Origin: Sordariomycetes sp. S80-01Y
Lineage: Eukaryota; Ascomycota; Sordariomycetes
Length of the DNA stretch: 64,000 bases
Direction: 5' to 3'
Assembly (NCBI GenBank): GCA_037042185.1
Contig: JAXQJY010000031.1
Coordinates: 1,240,001 to 1,304,000 of the forward strand
Under the pieces are notes generated by a model. It was not told the DNA's origin. It saw only the letters and a list, made by a program, of their open reading frames with translations, and did no database searches. Of this stretch, positions 45,383-54,095 are shown in pieces. The position numbers were made by a program, and so were the translations under genes. Position 1 is the first letter of the stretch, and every line of letters starts with the position of its first letter.

Positions 45383-46492
45383 ATGTGGCGCGATCGCACT
45401 AACCTGTTCGTCAACGTTCCCAGCCATCCCCGAATTCGAGATTAACACCTTTCGTCAGCTACATCTCCTACCGACAGTCATACGCGCACCATCCTACCTC
45501 GCGCAATAAGTACGCCATAGGATCTGGACCGAGCAGTACTCCGTACTCAGATCATGCCCCCGAAGACAGCCGCGGCCTGTTGTCGGCCGGCGCATTCGAA
45601 GACGATGGCGACGCTGTGATAGAAATGGATCTGCTCCCACCGAGGTGGGCAGATATATCGGCCGAAATCACAGAACTCCTGACCGAAATTGCGACTAAGG
45701 GACATAGCTTAGACAAGCTACACCAGAAGCACGTGTTGCCGGGGTTCAATGACGATGACGCGAAGAGAGCCGAGGAGAAGCAGATTGAGAAGCTCACGCA
45801 GGATATCACAAGGCAGTTTCATGAGTGCCATCGGTGTATCAAACGCATCGAGCAGATGGTCAAGGAATCAAAGCAGAGCGGCACAATCAGTCATGCGGAA
45901 GAGACAATGGCGAAGAATATCCAGATCTCACTAGCGACACGAGTACAAGACGCGAGCGCAAACTTCAGGAAAAAGCAGAGCTCGTACTTAAAGAGTAGGC
46001 GGCCAAAACAAAAAGATCATGGTCAGTGGCTAATTGTCGACAGAGCTCCGCGGCATGGGCGGGATGGGACCCCTCTCACCAGGAGGTGAGCGCTCATCGA
46101 CGCCTCAACCTGGATCATACCTCGACCCGTCCATGCAAGAATCAGACGCTGACAGGTCATTTTCGCAATCAACTCTACAAGCACAGAAAACTTTGCATTC
46201 CAACGATACGGTTATCGCACAACGAGAACGGGAGATCGAAGACATTGCGCAGGGTATAATTGAACTCTCGGATCTCTTCCGAGACCTACAAACCATGGTC
46301 ATTGACCAAGGGACAATGTTGGATCGAATCGACTACAACGTCGAGAGGATGAACACCGATGTCAAGGAGGCTCAAAAGGAGATCACTGTGGCCTCGGGTT
46401 ACCAGCGGAAAACTACTAAGAGAAAGATCATATTGCTCTTAATCTTGATTGTTGCTGGGCTGTTCATTTTACTGATGATCAGGAAGGCATGA
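45383..46492 (+). CDS. TLG2: Syntaxin-16-type t-SNARE Tlg2
   Basis: Three exons (45383-45405, 45459-45994, 46044-46492) give 335 aa. The first exon (23 nt) gives MWRDRTNL, and splicing at the phase-2 donor GTTCGT yields the family start MWRDRTNLYISYRQSY. The middle exon carries the EDDGDAVIEMDLLPPRW motif and the Habc helices. The SNARE motif covers about residues 255-305, with the zero-layer Gln in IDQGTMLDRID. One C-terminal membrane anchor (about 315-332, IILLLILIVAGLFILLMI) follows. Tlg2 acts with Vps45 in fusion at the trans-Golgi and early endosome. Confidence 0.95.
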
Positions 46493-46661
46493 ACGCGAAG
46501 ACGGGTCTACTTTGTATCATATTGCTGTACTCATGCCGGGCATGACTATGCCTGAGAGCGAACGGGAGTCATGGTGTTTCTGATTAGTATGTTCTCCTCA
46601 TAGATATATACAAACAGCTGATGTGTACATGCCATGGTATACAACGGATAACAGGCCTAGT

Positions 46662-49448
46662 CTACCATTGGGGGCCACGCCACTTTCTCGTGAACCTATT
46701 ATAGAACTCATCGCTCCCGTCGGCACCACTGCGCAGGTCGTCATCGGCATCGCTAGGCCGGGGCGCAGGCAAAGTGTGAGGTTCGCGGCCCGCGCTGTGG
46801 TATGCGTCTTGGTGATCCAGGGCGCGGCCACGTTCGTCCATTGTGTGACGCCAGTATTTGTCCGAATACTCTCGTCCAGGGTTCGAACTAGACTTCGACT
46901 TCCGCTCTAGCGACTTGGCCAAGTTGTCGTGTTTTCGAGAGGCACCTCTGAGAGGGGTTCGCTCTGCTAACGGATCATGCGCATTTTGAAACTCAATCGA
47001 GTGGCTTCCTCGTTTCCATGCCTGTGTTCTCGCGGCAGCTACACGCTTCTCAAAGTCTTCCAAGGACTTCAGCAACTCTGGCCCCCAAGCTTTATCGGCA
47101 AGTTGCTTGATGTTGGCAGCGCCAATCTCATTGGAATCTCGTGCACGATGCCGACGCTTAGGCAATTGTGCCATTACAGTTCTCTGAGCCAGTGCGGATC
47201 GTATTACGTCCTTCGTAATGAGAACACCTCTGTCATGCAAAAGCGCCAGGATCCGAACGCCTAGGACGAGGTCATAGTCCCTGAGACGAGTCGATCCGAC
47301 TATCTTCCTAGTCGGCAACTTCAGCAGCGTTTGGTCGAACCCCCATCGAACAATGGCACGCTGGAGCCTGTCATCAAATATCTTGTTGAGGGGATGCTGC
47401 CGGTGGCTGAAGGGTAGATCTGAGGGAATACGGTAGATGTCCGCTTTGACCTCAACATCCTGATCACTGCCCAACGGACTGATGGTCGAGGCAAATCCTT
47501 CCAAATCATCCACGAGCGTTTCCTCCTCTTGCATCTCTTCTGAGAGCTTGGTTGAACCCCTGTTCTGGCCCTTGGCTTTGGACTTGATGTTGGTAGGTCT
47601 ATCTCGTGGATGCATGGGGATCAGAGCGCCCTGTGTTGGCGTGAAGCGTCCAACAAGCTCAAGAGCAAGCTGAAGCAGCTCCTCAAAACGGCCGAGTCGA
47701 CCCAGCATGTAGAGGACGTATCTCCAGTAATCGATAGGTATACCTACATCGTGCTGCAGGAGCCGTCGCAGAAGGATCACCACGCGCTTGTATCTTTCCA
47801 GATCTGACCGCGGGAGTGCTTTGTGTTTATGGACACTGACACCCTTAAACACATAGCGCAACAGAAGCTCAGCGTTTCGTTGTGTCATACTTATCTTGAG
47901 GGCATCCATTCGAACAATGACCTGCATGATCTTTCCTAAGTCATAGGTAGGTATGATATCTCTCAACAGGCGATTTAGATGAAGCTGGCTTGCCTCGTTC
48001 TCAACTGCCCAGTCAACAGCATGTAGAAGCGATATCTGGTCCAAAAGTTGCCTTTTCTTCGAAGTCTCCATCATCATCCGCCTCGAATTGAGTGTGTCAA
48101 ATTCGTTGGGATGTATGTCGCACTCAAGTAGCTGCTGCAACAACTTGTCCTCGCCATTGCGAGCAAACATAACGAGTGCTTTGCAGTAAGCCTGTGATGA
48201 TAATTCCAAACCGAGCTTCTCGAATTGTGAAATGCGAGCTGCCAGACCTTCTGCATTGCCTTCGCGTAAAGCTACAGCTTGCAGCGCTCTGGCCCCGATT
48301 TTCGTGAGGCCAAGTCGCTGAATCGTGTTGATGGCGAAGTCGAGCGATATCCAAGACGTTGCAAATGTCTTCGCAACAAATTCATCGCGAAAGTCTCTCG
48401 GTGTGGACTTTTGTGCCGCGTCGATCAATTCAACGTTCTCTTGGGATTTTGGAGATCCACAAAGCACACTTTCCTCTTGCTCGCTTAGGCGTATAAGAGG
48501 GTAGAAGTCAGCTAGATATTGAATGAAGGGCCTGCAAGCTTCTGAAGCCTCCTTGTCGTCTGATCTGAGAAAGAGACCACGCCAATCTCGAGCTAGCCTG
48601 GAGTAGCCAGCATCGTATAATGGAGGAATGATGCGGTCGTAAAGGTTACGGCAGGAACTGAAATTGTATATTGTTCTCAGACAACTCTGCATATCCTCTG
48701 AAGGATCCAGGATGAAGTTGGACAAGAGACCAGCCAGAGCATGGGCATTGGGGTGCAGGCTCTCAGCTAGCCGATGATGACAGTCGATCGCGCGTGCATA
48801 GTCGGCTTTGCGAAGAAGCGCAGCCATAGAAGAGCCGTAAAGATCCGGCCACTCCTGTTGAAACGCCCGGAGCCGAGTCGCAACTCCAAGAAGCGTGTCT
48901 ATTCGCGTCTCGTCCATGACCATTGCGTTAACGATGATATCGCGAAGCTCCCGAGCGGAATCCTGAAGTAAAAGGTGGACCTTATGCTTGTCCCTGAGCA
49001 TCTCGAAAGCAGCCCAAACACCGTCGTCGCCATGATCCTTCCGCATGATGGTGAACAGCTCGGCCCAGGATCCGAGATCGGCGAGGGTGCGCCCGGTAGC
49101 TTGCACATCGAGGACTGCATGGATGCCACTTTCGTCCGCTTCCGGCCACTTGAGTTGCCTCGTTGTCGAGAAGTGTCGGGGGTATCGTAGGTTACCGCCT
49201 TGCGCGTTCGGCCGAATCGTGCTGGAGATGTGTTGCTCGTTGATGCCATTGCGGGTGCGGATTTTGTCGGCGCATTTTGAACATATCCGGGGATATACAA
49301 CTGGCCGGTTTGATTCTGTTGGGAGGGCAGCGGAGCTTTCTTTTCTCGCCCGATTCGGAGTCCTGGGCTGGGAAGAACGAGGTTGGGCTCTCAACAAGGT
49401 GCAACCTCTCGACTGTTGATACCCTGCCCGCTGAAGGGTGGCATGCAT
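46662..49448 (-). CDS. Mitochondrial PPR-like protein
   Basis: A single exon of 928 aa, counted from the first true ATG at 49448. The N-terminus is Arg/Ser/Gln-rich and low in acids, like a mitochondrial presequence, and contains RHFSTTRQLKW. The body is almost entirely paired helices with degenerate pentatricopeptide/TPR spacing (for example WAELFTIMRKDHGDDGVWAAFEML and QAYCKALVMFARNGEDKLLQQLLE). The C-terminal 120 residues are basic and disordered. Fungal proteins of this shape act in organellar mRNA stability or translation. I cannot say which transcript. It may relate to COX1-type translation factors, but that is a guess. Confidence 0.82.
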   Translation of the reverse strand: MHATLQRAGYQQSRGCTLLRAQPRSSQPRTPNRARKESSAALPTESNRPVVYPRICSKCADKIRTRNGINEQHISSTIRPNAQGGNLRYPRHFSTTRQLKWPEADESGIHAVLDVQATGRTLADLGSWAELFTIMRKDHGDDGVWAAFEMLRDKHKVHLLLQDSARELRDIIVNAMVMDETRIDTLLGVATRLRAFQQEWPDLYGSSMAALLRKADYARAIDCHHRLAESLHPNAHALAGLLSNFILDPSEDMQSCLRTIYNFSSCRNLYDRIIPPLYDAGYSRLARDWRGLFLRSDDKEASEACRPFIQYLADFYPLIRLSEQEESVLCGSPKSQENVELIDAAQKSTPRDFRDEFVAKTFATSWISLDFAINTIQRLGLTKIGARALQAVALREGNAEGLAARISQFEKLGLELSSQAYCKALVMFARNGEDKLLQQLLECDIHPNEFDTLNSRRMMMETSKKRQLLDQISLLHAVDWAVENEASQLHLNRLLRDIIPTYDLGKIMQVIVRMDALKISMTQRNAELLLRYVFKGVSVHKHKALPRSDLERYKRVVILLRRLLQHDVGIPIDYWRYVLYMLGRLGRFEELLQLALELVGRFTPTQGALIPMHPRDRPTNIKSKAKGQNRGSTKLSEEMQEEETLVDDLEGFASTISPLGSDQDVEVKADIYRIPSDLPFSHRQHPLNKIFDDRLQRAIVRWGFDQTLLKLPTRKIVGSTRLRDYDLVLGVRILALLHDRGVLITKDVIRSALAQRTVMAQLPKRRHRARDSNEIGAANIKQLADKAWGPELLKSLEDFEKRVAAARTQAWKRGSHSIEFQNAHDPLAERTPLRGASRKHDNLAKSLERKSKSSSNPGREYSDKYWRHTMDERGRALDHQDAYHSAGREPHTLPAPRPSDADDDLRSGADGSDEFYNRFTRKWRGPQW

Positions 49449-49749
49449 GACGGGCACATTTCAGGCCAGACGGTATCCCCAAGCGTTCATCTTCGAAGCT
49501 GTGGAAGACCCAAATGTCCATGCGTCTGAGATTAATTGCTGTGACCGGCGGATGCTTGATTCGCAACTTTTGCTGCACGTCGACGTCGCGAAAGCACGTG
49601 GAGCTCAACCCGCTGAGTCATCAGCATTCCACTCCAATCGCAAATGGCCTCACTCGGATTGCCGAACGACTTCAATTCGACCCTCCGTCACCTCGAACTA
49701 CGACGACTACCCTCGAAGTCAACAAAACATTACACGAACAACCTTCAAG
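49449..49749. promoter_or_regulatory. Divergent 301-bp promoter (PPR gene / COX7)
   Basis: This short region separates two head-to-head nuclear genes with mitochondrial products. It contains a CCAAT box on the plus strand at 49634-49638. CCAAT is the binding core of the fungal HAP complex, which controls respiratory genes. Use of this site is inferred. Confidence 0.5.
49634..49638 (+). promoter_or_regulatory. CCAAT box candidate
   Basis: CCAAT lies 112-116 bp upstream of the COX7 ATG and within the shared divergent promoter. It fits HAP-complex control, but a five-base motif also occurs by chance. Confidence 0.35.
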
Positions 49750-50193
49750 ATGGGGTAAGCTTCAAAAAAAAAAATGCCTCTGTGCTTGCGCCCTCCCCGA
49801 CATCCGCATCCGACGCCAATGGCAGCCAGAGTGCTTCGACACAAAATCGTCAGACACTGCTAACATCTACTGACAGCATCGTCGACGCAAAGAACAAAGT
49901 TCCCCAGAACCAGCGCTTCTACCAGAAGGCTTACGCTGCTCACACCCGTCTTTGGATGATCGTACGTCCTACGGCCTCTCCGACTACGCCGATGCCGAAC
50001 CGAGCTGACGAACATACAGGGCAGCCGTAGCCGCTGGTACATGGTTCCCTACACTTTCCTCCTTTGGGGAACCCTCGGCGGTCAGTGAAGCCTTCAAGAA
50101 AGGGTGCGAGAGATAACTGACTATCATGTAGCCACTATTTATGCCGCAGGCCGCAAGGTTACAGGCCACAACACCTGGTTCTCCAAGGATTAG
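49750..50193 (+). CDS. COX7: Cytochrome c oxidase subunit 7 (VIIa)
   Basis: Four exons (49750-49754, 49877-49961, 50020-50080, 50132-50193) give 70 aa. The first coding exon is 5 nt (ATG plus two bases of Gly). It was accepted because splicing gives MGIVDAKNKVPQNQRFYQ in phase and every other junction also agrees. The family features RFYQKAYAAHTRLWMIGSRSRWYMVPY and one membrane segment (YTFLLWGTLGATIYAAG) are followed by RKVTGHNTWFSKD at the end. The protein is a small nuclear-encoded subunit of respiratory complex IV in the inner mitochondrial membrane. The intron after the start is 122 nt, twice the usual length here. Confidence 0.9.
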
Positions 50194-50570
50194 AGAGTGG
50201 AATACATGGTAATGCCTAGCGATTCCACCGCAAATGGAGCAAGGCATGTAAATGAGACGGATTCATAGAACGCCGGTATCAGGCGATCATAGGCACTCGA
50301 GGTGTACACTCAATTGATCATCTCATTTGTTCACTACGTGACATTTCGTTACCTCCTTGTCATTGAACCCTCAAGCCTCTATAATACAATACACGAAGCA
50401 TCCAAATCCCGCAGAGAGGTCTTGGACGTCCTCCGAACGCTCGCTCCCATCTTTTAATCGATCCATGTCACGACTCAATAAGCTGTCCTGTGTCGTCATT
50501 TCGGAAGACGGTGCTGGGCGAAAGCACCCCTGACCTGACAAAGTTGAATGAAACGTGGAGGCTCATGTAT
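50194..50570. other. Convergent 3' intergenic region (COX7 / CLC1)
   Basis: About 380 bp between gene ends. No gene is supported. Confidence 0.5.
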
Positions 50571-51403
50571 CTAGTATCCTGTAGCACCAGGCGCCTTCTC
50601 GTCCTTCTTCAAGCTCATCAACATCTCGCGGAAGCGCTCCTTCCCAGAGCCAGAAGCTCCGCCCTTCGTACCCTTCCCACTGACGTCGACGAGCTTGGCA
50701 ATGCGATCCCAGCTTGTGCCACCAGAGACGGTGTCGTCCCGATTGGCAAGGAACTCTTCGGCTTCCTTGCGCGTCTTCTCGATTTCCTTGTCCTTCTTAG
50801 AGTTGTAGTTGTTGTAGAAGTCATCAATGTTTGCCTGCGCTTCTTTGATCTGCTCCTCCCGCTGGGCGGCGAATTGCTGGTTGCGCTTTTCGATTTGAGC
50901 ATCGCGAGTCTCGCGCCACTGCTTGATAACCTCTGGCTCCTCCTCATCCGCGGCATATGCTTGGTATCCAGAGTTGTAGCTGACTGAGGGTCCGCCAGTT
51001 ATTGTATTCCCGCCGGGCATCGTGCCAGTTCCCTGTTGATACTAGGTTAGCTGTGCCTCAATGGGTGGTGTTTGCAGTTGACGGCAACTAACAGCAGCGG
51101 GATCAGCGAGATCTGGAAATTGGGAGTCGAAGGTTGCCTGCGGTTGTTCGGAACTTCCTCCTTGTAGTAGATCGTCATTGGCGTCGAGTGCGGTGGCGTC
51201 TTGGGCGGTCGCAAACTGGTCGGCATCGTCTCCGAGCACCGCCTTCTCGCGCGCAAGGAAATCGTCAGCGGAGGGTTCGGCGGAGGCGTTCTTCACGTCA
51301 GTCTGTGCTATCGAAAAAGTCAGACAACAAATCGCAACCATGTACAGGATCAATACGCACCCCCGGCGTCGAAGTCCTCCAGGGACGGGAAACGGTCGGC
51401 CAT
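50571..51403 (-). CDS. CLC1: Clathrin light chain
   Basis: Three exons (51361-51403, 51093-51307, 50571-51032) give 239 aa. The start MADRFPSLEDFDAG is joined in phase 1 to AQTDVKNASAEP. The N-terminal third is acidic and disordered. The conserved heavy-chain-binding helix EEPEVIKQWRETRDAQIEKRN lies at about residues 112-132, followed by a continuous Lys/Glu-rich coiled coil and the typical SWDRIAKLVD segment. The light chain regulates clathrin coat assembly. Its divergent neighbour is RTT103. Confidence 0.95.
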
Positions 51404-52062
51404 TGTGGAGGTTCTGGAACGGCTGTGGCTTCGAGATGAGGTTATAGCTCAGTGCTTTGAACACGAAATGAGCGATTAACAGAGTCAATGTAGACGACGA
51501 AGACAATAGGAAGAGGCAAAGAGCTTGCAGCAAGGAGTCAGCGTCGCGAGCCAGTGGTTGAGATGGGGATGAGGTGGAATCTGCCGGGCGGTGACGATCC
51601 AGGCCAGGAGGCACAGTGGCAGCGGCAGCGCGCTTTGTGGGTCCACCTCCTGGCAACCAGTTGCATCAAAGCGAGCTCATCACAAGCTATGCATTTAGCG
51701 GTGCTTAGTGTTTACCTGGTCAACGACACCTCACATCAAGCTCAAGCTTGAACGTAACTTCATCAGCTAGTCACTTGTCGCAATCATTCAAGAAGCTCGG
51801 GATGGAAAACCTCTCGTCGCTTTGAATTCATTTGACATTGAGACGACTCATTTAGGCCAAAAGGACCTTCGGATTGAGAGATCGCGCAATCACTTGCAAC
51901 CCTGCAGATATCTTGCAGGTCTGGTTATTCCTAGTCCGGGTTGTAGCAGCTCTTTGTTCGGCTTCGGCCCGTTGTAGATATCTGTGAAGCAGTGGTGAAT
52001 CATCTCGAGACCGGCAGATTGGCTCCGCGACTTGCTGTTAATATCATCAAAGACCGAGCGCA
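51404..52062. promoter_or_regulatory. Divergent intergenic region (CLC1 / RTT103)
   Basis: About 660 bp between head-to-head starts. Shadow ORFs only. Both promoters should lie here. Confidence 0.45.
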
Positions 52063-53401
52063 ATGGCCTACAACGATGATGCGGTACTCTCAAAACTGTC
52101 GGCGCTCAATGAGAGCCATGATAGCATTGCAACAGCGGCGCAGTGGATAATGTTCCACAGGTGAGTGGTGGAAACGACCCAAGTACATTCTCAGGCAGGG
52201 TATGGTGGCTAATGACCTTGCTCAGGAGATACGCCGAAAGAACTGCTCAACTATGGGTGCAACGCCTGAAAGATTCATCCGCTTCGAAGCGCCTCAGCCT
52301 CATGTATCTTGCGAACGGTAAGTCGTCCGGACTTACCAAGACATGATGATGGATGGACACTGACAAAGTCGTTAGAGGTTTGCCAGCAGTCACGGATTCG
52401 CCATAAAGAAGACTTTATCAACGCCTTCTCTCCAGTTGTGGCGGAAGCTACTGCAGCCACGTACAAGGGCGCGCCATCCGACATTCAAAGCAAGTTGAGG
52501 CGAGTGGTTGAAGTCTGGAGGGACAGGGCGATATTTGATCCCGCCATTCAGGCAGCCATTGAATCCCGCCTAGACGGTGAGCCAACCCCCTGTCAAGTCT
52601 TGAATGATGGGAACTGACTTTGACCGAGAGCTCGACAAGTCCAAGGGCGCATCGAAGCCAGGATTTGGAGGCTCGCCGTTTGGAGGGTCGAGCATACCCT
52701 CGGACTTTGCACCGTTGATTACAGCTCATCAGAATGCTAGCAAACTCGGCATTCCTTTGAAAGCGACAGTGGCTGCGGCAGATCAGGAGTATGAGAAGCA
52801 GACAGACCCGTCAAATCCCGTACCTTCTGCTCCTGTCTATGCTGCTCGTCTCAACGGTCTCCTTACCACTCTGGCCGGCGCTGAGTCCAAAGTGTCCGAA
52901 TGTGTCAGGGCTCGTGAGTCTCTCGTTTCTGGCTTGGAAAAGCTACTTGAAACAAGTCGAGCAGCCCTGGAGAAGGACCAAGAGGTGGCGACCCAACTTG
53001 GAAAACGAAAGCGTGAGATCGAGGCCAAGAAGCAACAGGTCGAGATGGGCATCATGCAAGCTTTGGGGTCAACCGACCACAACGGGTCGCCGGTTGATGG
53101 AGGATCTGTCAGTCCTCCTCCAGAACCGGATAGGCCTGAGATGGAGGCTTTGACGCCACCAGCCATGGAAGCTTTCACACCTCCAGAAATTACGAACGAC
53201 TCTTCTGAACAGGTCGGCACAGTGCAAGAGTCGAGCGCTTCGGGAATTGAGGTGCTGTCTGACGCTGCAGCATCGTATCAGTCCATCCCTGCCTCCACCA
53301 ACGGCTCTAACAAGAGACGACGCATCGACGACAGTGGGGATTTTCCTGACTTGGGGGACGACAACGGAATCGACAGGGACGTCGCCGCGGCGCTGAAGTA
53401 G
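52063..53401 (+). CDS. RTT103: CID-domain protein Rtt103
   Basis: Four exons (52063-52160, 52226-52317, 52376-52576, 52629-53401) give 387 aa, with all phases matching. Residues about 1-130 form a CTD-interacting domain: VLSKLSALNESHDSIATAAQWIMFHR, RLSLMYLANEVCQQSRIRHKEDF and RRVVEVWRDRAIFD. A Gly-rich linker, a coiled coil (about residues 180-245) and a Ser/Pro acidic tail follow. The C-terminal NKRRR is a basic nuclear-localisation-like patch. Rtt103 reads Ser2-phosphorylated RNA polymerase II tails and aids Rat1-dependent termination. Confidence 0.93.
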
Positions 53402-54095
53402 AAGGTATTGGTCAGATGGGCTAGAATATGGGTTGACTGCACAACTTTAATTCACTTCCTGCTGGCAGTCGCTCGATCATGGTCCAGACTGCTCGACGGG
53501 GCTGAGCAGCCATTCAAGTGGACTTAAAGAATGGCTCGCTGAGGCAAGATACAACAACTACTACTATAGTAGAATGATTGCTGGGTGCTGCTGTCTTGAA
53601 AGTAGCGCTCAGTATCTTGGTGAGTACTCGGTGGTAGTATACCTGTAATGGTTGTATAGTAGTTGCAATATCTTTGCATTGTATCAATGGACAGCTCATT
53701 TATGGTTGCGAATGCTTGAAAATACATACCGTTGTCAATCCTTGTGTATTAGACAAGATTGTTGGTAAAATTGATTGTGTAGACTGGCCAGTCCCTGGCA
53801 CCGGCACTGGAACTATTACAGCCTTCAGGGCCGGCCACCACTGTAGCACCGAGCACCCTCGGAGCTAGGTAGACCGGCTCCACCCGAAAATTAGTCTGAG
53901 CCTGGCTGGTCGCATCCAAACCATCCCCAGTATTCAAACACAAATTGCCGCTACGATGACGGCATTCACCTCGACAAACCCCTAAGCCCTCGATCTCGTC
54001 GCGCCGATTCATCACTATACCCCGACCTTCCAAGGTGTCAACTGGAAGAATAGACAATGCGCAGCTGAGCGCTCGTCAGCTCTTCGCACATCACT
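53402..54095. promoter_or_regulatory. Intergenic region, RTT103 to MDL1
   Basis: About 690 bp without a supported gene. It contains a perfect 12-bp palindrome (53561-53572) and other TACT/AGTA-rich words. Confidence 0.45.
53561..53572. repeat. Perfect 12-bp palindrome CTACTATAGTAG
   Basis: A self-complementary 12-mer in AT-richer intergenic DNA. A 12-bp palindrome can arise by chance in 64 kb, so the support is modest. Confidence 0.5.
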
